Below, in pieces: positions 1-11,503 of a stretch of 36,002 nt of DNA (its first letter is position 1; the number at the start of each line of letters is the position of its first letter). Location: positions 1 through 36,002 of the forward strand of contig CACJOA010000011.1 of NCBI GenBank assembly GCA_902594915.1, written 5' to 3'. The notes beneath the pieces were generated by a model that saw only the letters and a program-made list of their open reading frames with translations, had not been told where the DNA came from and searched no databases. The translations under genes were made by a program, and so were the position numbers. Source of the stretch: an uncultured Pelagibacteraceae bacterium (lineage in GTDB: Bacteria; Pseudomonadota; Alphaproteobacteria; Pelagibacterales; Pelagibacteraceae).

Positions 1-1
1 A

Positions 2-856
2 CTTATGAACTTGTTCTCTCAAACATTCACAAAACTAAAATTGAATATTTCACAAATTTTACTAACATTAGACGATACTGAGGAAAGAAGAAGATCAATA
101 AATGCAAAAAGAACTTTCGAAAATTTGTTCCAACTTGATTACATACCAATAGTTAATGAAAATGATACTATTGCTACATCAGAAATTAAATATGGTGACA
201 ATGATAGGCTTGCTTCAAGGGTAGCCCAAATTACTAATGCCGATACTTTAATATTATTATCAGATGTTGATGGTCTTTTCACAAAAAATCCTAAATTATT
301 TAAAGATGCAAAATTAATAAAAAAAATTAATAACCTAAAAAAAGATCTTAAAAAAGTTAATATTAAAGGTATGACTGAATTTGGACGTGGAGGGATGAAT
401 ACAAAAATTGAAGCAGCTAAGATTTGTAATTTAGCAGGGTGTAACATGGTTATAGCAAATGGTTTATTTATAAATCCTATCAGTAAAATTGAGATGAGGG
501 ATAATTGTACATGGTTTTTATCGAAAATATCAAAATTACACGCCAGAAAAAAATGGATTATTAGCTCTATTTCTCCTAAAGGAGAGTTAGTGATTGATGA
601 GGGTGCAAAAAAAGCTCTTCTTAATGGAAAAAGTTTACTAGCCGCTGGTATAAAGAAAGTAATTGGTAAATTTTATAAAGGTGATCATATAAAAATTTTA
701 GATAATAAAAGAAAAGAATTTGCAAGAGGCTTAAGCTCTTTTTCTTCTGCAGAAATCAACAAAATCATGGGCTATCACTCGAATGAAATAAAAAAAATTC
801 TAGGGTATGTTTCAAAATCTGAAGTGGTTCATAAAGATGATATGGTGAAGATCTAA
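2..856 (+). CDS. proB: Glutamate 5-kinase ProB, 5' end cut by the window edge
   Basis: ProB phosphorylates glutamate to gamma-glutamyl phosphate, the first step of proline synthesis, in the cytoplasm. The frame is open to the left edge, so the first ATG at base 5 is internal. About 80-100 N-terminal residues, including the start of the amino acid kinase fold, lie outside the window. Kinase-core motifs are visible: NENDTIATSEI, the KYGDND loop, and LLSDVDGLF. The segment GRGGMNTKIEAA matches the conserved substrate/ATP region. From about residue 180 of the visible part comes a C-terminal PUA domain (GELVIDEGAKKALL, then ARGLSSFSSAEI), as in full-length ProB. The stop overlaps the proA start by one base (TAATG), so the two genes are probably translationally coupled. 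Confidence 0.96.
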   Translation, partial: LMNLFSQTFTKLKLNISQILLTLDDTEERRRSINAKRTFENLFQLDYIPIVNENDTIATSEIKYGDNDRLASRVAQITNADTLILLSDVDGLFTKNPKLFKDAKLIKKINNLKKDLKKVNIKGMTEFGRGGMNTKIEAAKICNLAGCNMVIANGLFINPISKIEMRDNCTWFLSKISKLHARKKWIISSISPKGELVIDEGAKKALLNGKSLLAAGIKKVIGKFYKGDHIKILDNKRKEFARGLSSFSSAEINKIMGYHSNEIKKILGYVSKSEVVHKDDMVKI

Positions 857-2106
857 TGAAAAAATCATTAATTAATATTGGTATTAAATCAAAAAAAGCA
901 CTTGCAAGTCAGATCGACACAAAAAAAAAAAATAAGGTTCTTAAAGATTATATCTATTTTATCAAAAAAAATAAAAATTTAATTCTAAATGAAAACAACA
1001 AAGATATTAAGATAGCAAAAAAGAAGAAATTAAAAGATAACTTGATAAAAAGACTTGTCCTTAGTGATAGAAAAATTTTAGATATTACAGAAACAATTAA
1101 AAAGATAATTAAACTTAAAGATCCAACTAATATTATTTTAGAAAAATGGAGAAGACCTAATGGTTTAAAAATTTCGAAAGTATCAATACCAATAGGTGTT
1201 ATTTGTGTAATTTATGAGAGTAGACCAAATGTAACGTCTGATGTAGCATCTTTATGTTTTAAGTCTGGAAATTCTGTAATTCTAAAAGGTGGTTCAGAAG
1301 CTTTTTACTCTAATCTTATACTCTCAAAATTATTTAGAAAATCGCTAAAAAAAAATAATGTTGACCAAAGTTATGTTCAATTTATTGAAACTAAAAAAAG
1401 AAATGTAGTTGACTTCCTTTTAACGAAGATGAGTAAACTAATTGATGTAGTTATTCCTAGGGGTGGAAAAGGTCTTGTAAGAAAGGTACAAAATTTATCA
1501 TTAATACCAACTATTGGTCATCTAGAGGGTGTATGTCACTCTTACGTTGATAAGTATGCAGATCCCCAAATTGCAAAAAAAATAATTTTAAATGCTAAAT
1601 TGAGAAATACAGCAATTTGTGGAGCAACGGAAACAATTTTATTGCATGAAAAGATAATTAAAAAATTTGGCAATCTTATTTTGAAAAATTTGGAAAATTA
1701 TGGATGTAAAATTATTGGAGATAGTAAAATTGTTAAATTGTATGATAACAAGATACAAAAAGCATCAATTAAAGATTGGTCAAGAGAATATTTATCATCA
1801 ATCGTATCTGTAAAGTCTGTAAAAAATTTAGATGAAGCGATAGATCACATAAATAAATATGGGACGATGCACACAGACTGCATAATTACCCAAAATAAAA
1901 ATTCGGCAAAAAAATTTCTTGAAAAAGTAAAAAGTTCAATAGCAATGCATAATACCTCAACCCAATTTGCAGATGGGGGTGAATTTGGCTTTGGTGGAGA
2001 AGTTGGAATTTCGACAAGTACATTACCTCCACGGGGTCCTGTTGGTTTGAACCAATTAGTTTCTTATAAATATCAAATAACAAGCGATGGAAAAATAAGA
2101 GGTTAA
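856..2106 (+). CDS. proA: Gamma-glutamyl phosphate reductase ProA
   Basis: ProA reduces gamma-glutamyl phosphate to glutamate-5-semialdehyde with NADPH, the second step of proline synthesis. The 416-residue length is normal for the family. It has the aldehyde-dehydrogenase-type fold, with IGVICVIYESRPNVTSDVA near residue 112 and the catalytic cysteine in NTAICGATET at about Cys255. The C-terminal signature FGFGGEVGISTSTLPPRGPVG is close to the ProA consensus. The ATG overlaps the proB stop by one base. The lysine-rich N-terminal half reflects strong A bias, as in neighbouring genes. Confidence 0.97.
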   Translation: MKKSLINIGIKSKKALASQIDTKKKNKVLKDYIYFIKKNKNLILNENNKDIKIAKKKKLKDNLIKRLVLSDRKILDITETIKKIIKLKDPTNIILEKWRRPNGLKISKVSIPIGVICVIYESRPNVTSDVASLCFKSGNSVILKGGSEAFYSNLILSKLFRKSLKKNNVDQSYVQFIETKKRNVVDFLLTKMSKLIDVVIPRGGKGLVRKVQNLSLIPTIGHLEGVCHSYVDKYADPQIAKKIILNAKLRNTAICGATETILLHEKIIKKFGNLILKNLENYGCKIIGDSKIVKLYDNKIQKASIKDWSREYLSSIVSVKSVKNLDEAIDHINKYGTMHTDCIITQNKNSAKKFLEKVKSSIAMHNTSTQFADGGEFGFGGEVGISTSTLPPRGPVGLNQLVSYKYQITSDGKIRG

Positions 2107-2108
2107 TT

Positions 2109-2630
2109 TTGGTTCAAAAAAAAAACAAAATTGGAATACTTGGTGGATCCTTTGATCCTCCGCACAAAGGTCATTTAAAAATTTCTAAAGAGGCTAAGAA
2201 ATTACTAAGGTTAAAAAAAATAATATGGGCTATTACAAAAAAAAATCCCTTTAAGAAGATAAGCAAGACCAATGTTTCTTTAAGAATAAAAAGTTGTAAA
2301 AAAATAATTGGAAAAAACAATTTTATTGTTGTGAAATTTTATGAGAATTTAATTAGATCAAATAAGACATTTCATTTGATTAATTACCTTACGAAAAATA
2401 AAAAAGATGATATTTATTTTATAATGGGAGCAGATAACCTAGTAGGCTTTCATAAATGGTACAAATGGAAATCAATTTCAAAAAAATGCAATATAATTGT
2501 ATTCGACCGTCACGGTTATAAAAAAAAGTCGTTAAATTCTATGACATTTAAAAGATTAAATAACAAAAATCTTAAATTCATAGAGTTTGATAAAGTAAAT
2601 ATTTCATCTTCTCAATTGAGAAAAATTTGA
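2109..2630 (+). CDS. nadD: Nicotinate-nucleotide adenylyltransferase NadD, short C-terminus
   Basis: NadD transfers AMP from ATP to nicotinate mononucleotide to make deamido-NAD in the NAD pathway. The nucleotidyltransferase motif GGSFDPPHKGHL lies near residues 11-22, and the second signature appears as ISSSQLR at the extreme C-terminus. The start is a TTG two bases after the proA stop, chosen because AAGAGG at 2097-2102 sits six bases upstream and no ATG precedes the GGSFDPPHKGH motif. At 173 residues it is short. Most NadD proteins continue 15-25 residues past the ISSxxIR motif into a conserved helix, whereas here the stop follows almost at once. The core catalytic residues are present, so it is probably functional. 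Confidence 0.92.
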   Translation: MVQKKNKIGILGGSFDPPHKGHLKISKEAKKLLRLKKIIWAITKKNPFKKISKTNVSLRIKSCKKIIGKNNFIVVKFYENLIRSNKTFHLINYLTKNKKDDIYFIMGADNLVGFHKWYKWKSISKKCNIIVFDRHGYKKKSLNSMTFKRLNNKNLKFIEFDKVNISSSQLRKI

Positions 2631-2647
2631 TAAGGTCAAATTAATTA

Positions 2648-2998
2648 ATGGAAAAAACTTCTGATTTAAAAAAAAGCATAATTAAAACTTTAGACATAAA
2701 CAAAGCTCAAGATATCGTGAGTATAGACCTTAAGGATAAAAGCTCAATAGCTGACTTCATGATAATTGCAAGTGGTACATCGTCAAGACATATTCAATCT
2801 TTATCAGAACAAGTATTGAGTAAATTTATAGATAGAGGTTTGAAGGATAGTAAGATTGAAGGTAAAGAGAGTAATGAATGGAAATTGGTAGATGGTATAG
2901 ACATCATTGTTCATATATTTCACCCAGAAAAAAGAAAATTTTATGAACTTGAAAAAATGTGGTCTGAATTAATTCCTAAAGAAAAACTAATAATATGA
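2648..2998 (+). CDS. rsfS: Ribosome silencing factor RsfS (Iojap family)
   Basis: RsfS binds ribosomal protein L14 (uL14) and blocks 30S-50S joining when nutrients are low. The 116-residue length and the motifs fit the family: SIADFMIIASGTSSRHIQSL, then EGKESNEWKLVDGIDIIVHIF, ending in a short tail with YELEKMW. It follows nadD by 17 bases, and its stop overlaps the ctpA ATG by four bases (ATGA), indicating one operon. Many alphaproteobacteria have rlmH, and often a murein hydrolase gene, between rsfS and ctpA. Neither is present here. Confidence 0.95.
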   Translation: MEKTSDLKKSIIKTLDINKAQDIVSIDLKDKSSIADFMIIASGTSSRHIQSLSEQVLSKFIDRGLKDSKIEGKESNEWKLVDGIDIIVHIFHPEKRKFYELEKMWSELIPKEKLII

Positions 2999-4134
2999 TT
3001 AAAAAATTTTTTTTTAAATTCATAATAGTTTTTTATATTTCATATATCCATACTGCTATTTCGTCAGAAAATGATATTTATAAAAAGATTGATTTATTCG
3101 GAGAAGTTCTTGAAAAAATAAATAAAGAATACGTAGATGAAATTGATCAATCTGAAAGTATGGATTCTGCAATAAATGGTCTTCTTCAGTCATTGGATCC
3201 ATATTCTGCTTATATGTCTCCTGACATATTCAATCAAATGCAAACAGAGACTAGCGGTGAATTTGGAGGCTTAGGTATTGAAGTAAGTATGGAGTCAGGA
3301 GTTGTAAAGGTAATTTCACCTATAGATGATACGCCCGCTTCGAGGGCAGGTATTAAAGCTGGAGATTACATTGTTAAAATAAATAACACACAAGTTCAGG
3401 GAAAATCGTTGGGTGAAGCTGTAGATTTAATGAGAGGACCAGTAGGTTCTGGAATTGAATTAACGGTAAGAAGACGGGGTGAAAAAAAAGCTCTTAAATT
3501 CAAAATTATAAGAGAAATAATTCAAATCAAATCTGTAAAGGCTGATCTTCTAGATCAAAATATCGGCTATATAAGATTGACATCATTTAATGAAAATAGC
3601 GGTAACCAAATTGAAAAAGAAATTAGGGAATTAGAAAAAAATAAGAATGTTAAATCTTATATTTTAGACTTAAGAAATAATCCTGGTGGATTACTTTCCC
3701 AGGCAATTAAAATTTCAGATTTTTTTTTAGATAAAGGAGAAATAGTCTCTACAAGAAGTAGAAAAAAATCTGAAAATAGAAAATGGTTTGCAAACAAAGG
3801 TGATTTAACTAATGGTAAAACGCTTGTGATATTAATTAATTACGGGTCAGCTTCAGCATCTGAAATAGTAGCTGGTGCTTTAAAAGATCACAAAAGAGCA
3901 ATCTTACTAGGTGAAAACAGTTTTGGTAAAGGTTCTGTACAATCAATAATACCACTTAAGAACGAAGGCGCGATAAGACTTACTGTTGCAAAATATTATC
4001 TTCCATCGGGAAAATCTATTTCTGAAGTGGGTGTGTCGCCAGATATTGAGATTACAGAAGAAAGTGATGATTTTAGAATTAAAACTGATACTGATAATCA
4101 ACTAAATTACGCTATAAAATTATTGAACGGATAG
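2995..4134 (+). CDS. ctpA: Carboxyl-terminal processing protease CtpA (S41 family)
   Basis: This is a periplasmic serine protease that trims or degrades envelope proteins from the C-terminus. The N-terminus has a lysine-rich start and a hydrophobic stretch ending near TAISS, a likely signal peptide. A PDZ domain follows at about residues 88-165 (GEFGGLGIEVSM, GIKAGDYIVKIN). The S41 core holds LDLRNNPGGLL and the catalytic Ser-Lys dyad: Ser287 in NYGSASASEIVAGAL and Lys312 in GENSFGKGSVQ. Their 25-residue spacing is that of the family. At 379 residues it is at the short end of the family. The start overlaps the rsfS stop. Confidence 0.96.
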   Translation: MIKKFFFKFIIVFYISYIHTAISSENDIYKKIDLFGEVLEKINKEYVDEIDQSESMDSAINGLLQSLDPYSAYMSPDIFNQMQTETSGEFGGLGIEVSMESGVVKVISPIDDTPASRAGIKAGDYIVKINNTQVQGKSLGEAVDLMRGPVGSGIELTVRRRGEKKALKFKIIREIIQIKSVKADLLDQNIGYIRLTSFNENSGNQIEKEIRELEKNKNVKSYILDLRNNPGGLLSQAIKISDFFLDKGEIVSTRSRKKSENRKWFANKGDLTNGKTLVILINYGSASASEIVAGALKDHKRAILLGENSFGKGSVQSIIPLKNEGAIRLTVAKYYLPSGKSISEVGVSPDIEITEESDDFRIKTDTDNQLNYAIKLLNG

Positions 4135-4135
4135 A

Positions 4136-4612
4136 ATGGAGGAAAAGTTTAAGAATCTACCTCTCAGAAATGGTGTGGGCATAGTTCTTTTAAATAAACA
4201 GAATAAAGTTTTCGTAGCAAAAAGAATTGATAATGCAAAAAATTTTTGGCAAATGCCTCAAGGTGGAGTTGATGATGGAGAAGGATTTCTTGCAGCTGCT
4301 TATAGAGAATTAAAAGAAGAAACAAGTATTAACAATGTCAAGCTTATTAAAGAAATCGAAGGTACTATGACTTACGAACTTCCAAAGAATCTATTAGGAA
4401 TAATATGGAAAGGAAAATATAGAGGTCAAAAACAAAAATGGTTTTTAATGAGATATTTAGGCAATGATAATGAAATTAATATTAAAACATCTAAGCCTGA
4501 ATTCTTAGCCTGGAAGTGGATAGATCTAGATGAAATTACAAATGTTGTTGTTGATTTTAAACTTCACATCTATAAAGAGCTTCAGAAAAAAATAAAAAAG
4601 ATTATTAATTAA
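4136..4612 (+). CDS. rppH: Nudix RNA pyrophosphohydrolase RppH
   Basis: RppH removes pyrophosphate from the 5' triphosphate end of RNA and so starts mRNA decay. The Nudix box lies at residues 43-65, with Gly43, Glu49 and the Arg57-Glu58 ... Glu61-Glu62 metal-binding core. The position that is usually Gly in the box is Ser here. The N-terminus LPLRNGVGIVLLN and the segment KQKWFLMRY match RppH rather than other Nudix enzymes. Length (158 residues) and position after ctpA and beside the atp operon also fit alphaproteobacterial RppH. It begins one base after the ctpA stop. Its last eight bases overlap the oppositely oriented end of atpC, and no terminator hairpin is visible there. Confidence 0.93.
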   Translation: MEEKFKNLPLRNGVGIVLLNKQNKVFVAKRIDNAKNFWQMPQGGVDDGEGFLAAAYRELKEETSINNVKLIKEIEGTMTYELPKNLLGIIWKGKYRGQKQKWFLMRYLGNDNEINIKTSKPEFLAWKWIDLDEITNVVVDFKLHIYKELQKKIKKIIN

Positions 4613-4996
4613 TAGCCTTTAAAATTTCAATTTTTTGTTCATTTAAAAACTTGACTTGATCATTTGAAGTTATTTCTTTGGATTGATCTTCTGCAATTTT
4701 TAATAACTCTTGAAATTTGCTTTTTTGCGTTTGTTTTAAATCATAAATTGAACTTGTTAAAATAGTCAAATTATTATTTTTAAATTCTAAGACCCCATCC
4801 TCAATAAAAAACTTATCTTCTCCAGAATTTGAATTGATGATTATTAAACCAGGCTTCAAAAATGAGATTATTGAGATATGATCTTTAAGAATCCCCATTT
4901 CACCCTCGAGAGCTGGTACAACAACTTCCGTTACGTCTTCTTTTGATAAAAATAATTTTTCTGGATTAACAATTTCTAATTTGAACTCTTCGTTCA

Positions 4997-4997
<1 letters not shown>
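4605..4997 (-). CDS. atpC: F1 ATP synthase epsilon subunit AtpC
   Basis: This is the epsilon subunit of the F1 central stalk, coupling gamma rotation to catalysis and modulating ATPase activity. The N-terminal beta-sandwich is clear (FKLEIVNPEKLFL, VVVPALEGEMGILKDH), followed by a C-terminal helical part rich in Gln, Lys and Glu. The 130-residue length is normal. The ATG overlaps the atpD stop by one base (TAATG). It is the last gene of the operon and runs into the end of rppH. Confidence 0.95.
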
Positions 4998-7293
<2,296 letters not shown>

Positions 7294-7298
7294 AAAAA

Positions 7299-8834
7299 TT
7301 AAGGTTTAATAGTTTTCTTAAGATTTGTAATTACTTCAACCAAATTTTTTTCTGTTTCTTCCTCTAATTTTCCTGAATTTAAAATAGACTCAATAATTTC
7401 AGGCTTATCAGACTTACATCTCTCAATTATTTTACTCTCAAAACTAGCAATATCTTTCAAGTCAATGTCATCAAGATAACCTTTTACCCCACAAAATACT
7501 GCAATCACTTGTTCAGCAACTGTCATTGGAGAGTATTGTTTTTGTTTTAATAGTTCTGTTAATTTCGATCCTCTATTTAAAAGTTGCTGAGTTGAAGCAT
7601 CTAAATCTGATCCGAATTGTGCAAAAGCAGCCATCTCTCTATATTGCGCTAATTCAAGTTTCATTGAACCCGACACTTTTTTCATTGATTTTGTTTGAGC
7701 AGCAGAACCGACTCGAGAAACTGATAGCCCAACATTTATTGCAGGTCTTATACCTTGATTAAATAACTCTGTTTCCAAAAATATTTGTCCGTCAGTAATT
7801 GATATAACATTTGTAGGTATATAAGCTGACACATCTCCACCTTGTGTCTCAATAATAGGAAGAGCTGTCAGAGAACCTCCGCCGTGCTGATCACTTAATT
7901 TGGCAGCCCTCTCGAGAAGCCTGCTATGAAGATAAAAAACATCACCTGGATATGCCTCTCTTCCTGGAGGCCTTCTAAGTATTAATGACATTTGCCTGTA
8001 AGCTACAGCTTGTTTCGATAAATCATCATAAATAATTAATGCATGCATTCCATTATCTCTAAAATATTCACCCATAGCACAACCAGTATACGGAGCCAAA
8101 AATTGTAATGGAGCTGAGTCAGATGCTGTTGCTGCAACAATAGTCGTGTACTCCATTGCCCCAGCTTCTTCTAAAGTTTTTTGAATTTGTCTAACAGTTG
8201 ATCGTTTTTGTCCAACAGCAACATATATACAATAAAGTTTTTGTTTTTCATCACCTGTCTCATTAATTTTTTTTTGATTGATAATTGCATCAATTGCAAC
8301 AGCTGTTTTGCCAGTTTGTCTATCTCCAATGATTAACTCCCTCTGACCTCTTCCAATCGGGACAAGACTATCAATTGATTTTAAACCTGTTTGCATTGGT
8401 TCACTAACAGATTGTCTTGGAATTATACCTGGGGCTTTAACTTCAACTCTACTTTTTTTAATTCCCTTATCTAAAGAACCTTTTCCGTCAATAGGATTAC
8501 CTAACCCATCAACAACTCTTCCAAGTAATTCTTTTCCAACTGGAGTATCGACAATACTTCCTGTTCTTTTGACTACATCACCCTCTTTGATGTTTCTATC
8601 GTCACCAAATATTACTACTCCAACATTTTCACTTTCCAAATTTAAGGCCATTCCCTTAGAACCATCTGAAAATTCAACCATCTCTCCAGCTTGAACATTG
8701 TCTAAACCATAAATTCGGGCAATACCATCACCTACAGATAATACCTGGCCAACCTCAGAAATTTCTACCTTATCTCCAAAATTTTTTATTTGTTCTTTTA
8801 AAATTTTTGTTACTTCCGAAGGATTAATTTCCAT
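7299..8834 (-). CDS. atpA: F1 ATP synthase alpha subunit AtpA
   Basis: This is the non-catalytic nucleotide-binding alpha subunit of F1. The Walker A motif GDRQTGKT occupies residues 170-177. The [15 protein letters not shown] segment holds the arginine-finger region (SVSRVGS). [20 protein letters not shown] is the alpha signature. The N-terminal segment [13 protein letters not shown] binds the delta subunit. The 511-residue length is normal. The gene starts one base after the atpH stop. Confidence 0.99.
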   Translation of the reverse strand: MEINPSEVTKILKEQIKNFGDKVEISEVGQVLSVGDGIARIYGLDNVQAGEMVEFSDGSKGMALNLESENVGVVIFGDDRNIKEGDVVKRTGSIVDTPVGKELLGRVVDGLGNPIDGKGSLDKGIKKSRVEVKAPGIIPRQSVSEPMQTGLKSIDSLVPIGRGQRELIIGDRQTGKTAVAIDAIINQKKINETGDEKQKLYCIYVAVGQKRSTVRQIQKTLEEAGAMEYTTIVAATASDSAPLQFLAPYTGCAMGEYFRDNGMHALIIYDDLSKQAVAYRQMSLILRRPPGREAYPGDVFYLHSRLLERAAKLSDQHGGGSLTALPIIETQGGDVSAYIPTNVISITDGQIFLETELFNQGIRPAINVGLSVSRVGSAAQTKSMKKVSGSMKLELAQYREMAAFAQFGSDLDASTQQLLNRGSKLTELLKQKQYSPMTVAEQVIAVFCGVKGYLDDIDLKDIASFESKIIERCKSDKPEIIESILNSGKLEEETEKNLVEVITNLKKTIKP

Positions 8835-8835
8835 A

Positions 8836-9393
8836 TTATGCCTCTATCATTTTATTTTCAATTTGTTGTAATTTATTTTTGATTGAAGTATCAATCATTG
8901 TGCTTCCAACTTGTACAATTAAACCTCCAATTAAAGTTGTATCATGATTGTATTTTAATTTTATCTTTGATTTAAAATTATTAGATAACTCATCTGTTAT
9001 TTTGTTAATTTCTTCTTGTGATAATTTTTTTGCTGACTTAATTTCTGCTCTCAGCTCACCTCTTTTTTCTGAACAAATTTCATTAAAACTTTTGAGTATT
9101 TTCACAATATAAAAAAACCTTCTTTTTAAAATTAGTAAATTCAAAAAGTTTTTGAATAAGGTCTCAAGATTGAAATTTTCTGAAATCTTATCAATAACAC
9201 TTTTTAAAACATTTTGACTTAAAGTAGGATCTTTAATTAAGTTTTTAAAATCTTTATTACTTGAAATTAATCTTAAAAGACCGTTGGAGTTCTCCTCAAC
9301 CTTTATTAACACATTAGCTTCATTAGCTAATTCATATAAAGCTAAAGAATATCTTTCAGCTGAAGTATCAGAAAAACCCTTATTTTTACTCAA
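8836..9393 (-). CDS. atpH: F1 ATP synthase delta subunit AtpH
   Basis: The delta subunit forms part of the peripheral stalk and joins F1 to the Fo b subunits. The N-terminal helical domain opens with [16 protein letters not shown]. The C-terminal segment [26 protein letters not shown] matches the conserved delta signature. The 185-residue length is normal. It is the first gene of the atpHAGDC operon. The Fo genes are not in this window, as expected in alphaproteobacteria, where Fo and F1 genes are usually separate. The non-coding leader of about 108 bp upstream holds a candidate promoter and a small inverted repeat. Confidence 0.95.
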   Translation of the reverse strand: MSKNKGFSDTSAERYSLALYELANEANVLIKVEENSNGLLRLISSNKDFKNLIKDPTLSQNVLKSVIDKISENFNLETLFKNFLNLLILKRRFFYIVKILKSFNEICSEKRGELRAEIKSAKKLSQEEINKITDELSNNFKSKIKLKYNHDTTLIGGLIVQVGSTMIDTSIKNKLQQIENKMIEA

Positions 9394-9413
9394 ATTATTA
9401 CCTTTAAATGTCT

Positions 9414-9433
9414 GTGATTAATTTAAAAATCAC
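9414..9433 (-). repeat. Small inverted repeat in the atpH leader
   Basis: GTGATT and AATCAC form a perfect 6 bp stem around an 8-base A/T loop, between the candidate atp promoter and the atpH start. It could form a weak hairpin in the 5' leader of the atp mRNA, about 20 bases upstream of the start codon. In DNA this rich in A and T, such short stems also arise by chance. Confidence 0.3.
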
Positions 9434-9452
9434 GATTTAATTAACATATGCA

Positions 9453-9481
9453 TTTATAGTCTTCAAGTAACACATTGACTA
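9453..9481 (-). promoter_or_regulatory. Candidate sigma70 promoter of atpHAGDC
   Basis: Read on the - strand, TAGTCA (9476-9481; four of six match the -35 consensus) is followed after 17 bp by TATAAA (9453-9458; five of six match the -10). This would give a leader of roughly 55 bases before atpH. The 17 bp spacer contains one TGTGTTA heptamer (9468-9474). The -35 is weak and no transcript data are available, so this is tentative. Confidence 0.4.
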
Positions 9482-9501
9482 AAAATGGTTTTTTTTGGGC
9501 C

Positions 9502-11457
9502 TTAATTAAAGCTAATTGGATCAACATCAACTGAAAGTTTTATTCCGTAAGGGAATTTATAGTTTGGAATAATACTCGCCAAAGAATTCTGCAATTTTAA
9601 TGATTTTGGACCCCTGATCAAAAGTCTCATTCGATATTTTTTTTTTATTCTAAATATGGGTGCTTCCACAGGACCCAAAATTTTTCCAATTATTTTTTTT
9701 TCAACTGCTACTTTAAATTTTATAGCTTCTTTTTCTAATATACTTTCATTATTACCTGTTAAAATCAGAGAAATGAATCTTTGAAATGGTGGAAGATTAT
9801 TTTGTTTTCTAATTTGTATTTCTTTATCTAATAAAATATCTGGATTTTTATTAGTAATATCAGAAATCATTTTAGAATTACTATTAAAGGTTTGAAAATA
9901 AACTGTTGATGGTTTTCCAGTACGTCCAGCTCTACCTGAAAGTTGATGATAAAGCTGTAAATTTTTTTCAGTATTTCTGAGGTCGTGACCATTGGTCGAT
10001 AGATCAATATCTACAACAATAATGCAATTAAGACTCGGAAAATGAAATCCTTTTGAAATTAATTGTGTTCCCACCAATATATCAATTTCATTATTGATTA
10101 TTCTCTCTAACTTTTCTTTTGAGTCTTTTTTATTCATTGTATCACTTGAGAAAATCTCAATTTTTTTTTTGGGAAAAATTTTTTTTACTTCCTCAAAAAT
10201 TCTCTCAACACCTGGGCCACTGAATATAAAATCACAGATTCCTTCTTTTTTGCAATCTCTTCTAAGAGATGTTTTGAAACCACAATAATGACATAATAAT
10301 TTATTCTTTTTTTTATGATAAACTAAATTAATTGAACAATTTGGACATGAATAAGTGTTTACACATTTTTTACATAAAACATTCGGTGAAAATCCCCTTC
10401 TGTTTAAAAAGAATAAGACCTGATCTTTTTTTTCTAAATGAAATTTTATTTTTTTAATAATTTCATTTGAAATCCAAGTTTGCTTATCTAATTTCACATT
10501 ATTTAAATTTATTATTTCATAATTAGGTAATGAAGCGTTCTTATACCTATGTTTTAATTTCGAAATGTTATATTTACCGTTTTTAATATTCTCGAAAGTT
10601 TCAACGGAAGGAACAGCTGTAATTAAATTTATTGGAACATTCTCAAATGAAGCTCTTGCTATCGCCATATCTCTCGCATTGTAAATTATTCCTTCATCCT
10701 GTTTATAAGATTGATCGTGCTCTTCATCTACAATTATCAACCCCAATTTTTTAAATGGTAAGAATAGAGATGATCTTGCTCCAATAACAACTTTAATTTT
10801 GTTTTCTATTATTCCACTCCAAATTATTTCTTTATTTTTTTTTGACACATTGGAGTGCCAAAGAGCGGGGTTAAAACCAAAAAAATCAATAAATTTTTTT
10901 TCAAAATCGTTAGTTAATCCAATCTCAGGTAACATTATAAGTATTTGAAAGCCTTTTTCTAATCTTTTTTTTAGAGCTTCAAAATATACAATTGTTTTTC
11001 CAGATCCAGTGGTCCCCTGTAAAACATGAACATTAAATTCTTTATTCGAATTATTTATTTGACTTAAAGAATTTCTTTGTTCATCCGACAATTTAATAGA
11101 ATTTCTTTTTAATTGATAATTAAAATTTTCATAAAATTTGGTATTGACCTTTTCTACAGGTTTGCCGGCCAAAAACAGAAGTTTAAGGACCATGCCTTTT
11201 GGAACAATATTATATTTGGCGAACCAACTGATAAAATTTAATAAATTTTTATTTAATTTAGGTATATCTAATTTTTTAACAATTTTCCTAATTGCAAATT
11301 TCTTATTGTTATTTTTTTCAAATTCGTCCCATACAATTCCAAATATTTTAGATTTACCAAATGGAACCTCAACAAAATCACCAGTAGTTAAATTTAAATC
11401 ACTTTCATATGTAAATGGATAGTCAAATATATTCGGCAAAAGCACTGGGAACTTCAT
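9502..11457 (-). CDS. priA: Primosomal replication restart helicase PriA
   Basis: PriA recognises stalled or broken forks and reloads the replicative helicase. Visible features are the N-terminal 3'-end-binding domain, Walker A GTTGSGKT at 148-155, the DEEHD box at 244-248, and the C-terminal helicase motif SGRAGRTGKPS. The zinc-binding insertion has cysteines at 362/365, 371/374, 389/392 and 402/408. Three pairs are the usual CxxC. The fourth is Cys-x5-Cys, as if three residues were added between its two cysteines. At 651 residues it is shorter than the E. coli enzyme but fits alphaproteobacterial AT-rich homologues. Its position upstream of the F1 operon is a common alphaproteobacterial arrangement. 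Confidence 0.96.
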   Translation of the reverse strand: MKFPVLLPNIFDYPFTYESDLNLTTGDFVEVPFGKSKIFGIVWDEFEKNNNKKFAIRKIVKKLDIPKLNKNLLNFISWFAKYNIVPKGMVLKLLFLAGKPVEKVNTKFYENFNYQLKRNSIKLSDEQRNSLSQINNSNKEFNVHVLQGTTGSGKTIVYFEALKKRLEKGFQILIMLPEIGLTNDFEKKFIDFFGFNPALWHSNVSKKNKEIIWSGIIENKIKVVIGARSSLFLPFKKLGLIIVDEEHDQSYKQDEGIIYNARDMAIARASFENVPINLITAVPSVETFENIKNGKYNISKLKHRYKNASLPNYEIINLNNVKLDKQTWISNEIIKKIKFHLEKKDQVLFFLNRRGFSPNVLCKKCVNTYSCPNCSINLVYHKKKNKLLCHYCGFKTSLRRDCKKEGICDFIFSGPGVERIFEEVKKIFPKKKIEIFSSDTMNKKDSKEKLERIINNEIDILVGTQLISKGFHFPSLNCIIVVDIDLSTNGHDLRNTEKNLQLYHQLSGRAGRTGKPSTVYFQTFNSNSKMISDITNKNPDILLDKEIQIRKQNNLPPFQRFISLILTGNNESILEKEAIKFKVAVEKKIIGKILGPVEAPIFRIKKKYRMRLLIRGPKSLKLQNSLASIIPNYKFPYGIKLSVDVDPISFN

Positions 11458-11503
11458 AACTTAATACATAATATTTGGTTTTTTATCGAGTGAATAGTAA
11501 AAT

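Noticed and set aside
139-447. Reverse-strand open frame of about 100 codons inside proB
   Set aside because: It lies opposite a strongly conserved gene and has no domain pattern; the same applies to the other antisense frames in atpG, pilT, pilY1 and the pilin genes.
4605-4612. Overlap of rppH and atpC as an annotation error
   Set aside because: Both proteins reach their normal family lengths, so a short tail-to-tail overlap is real.
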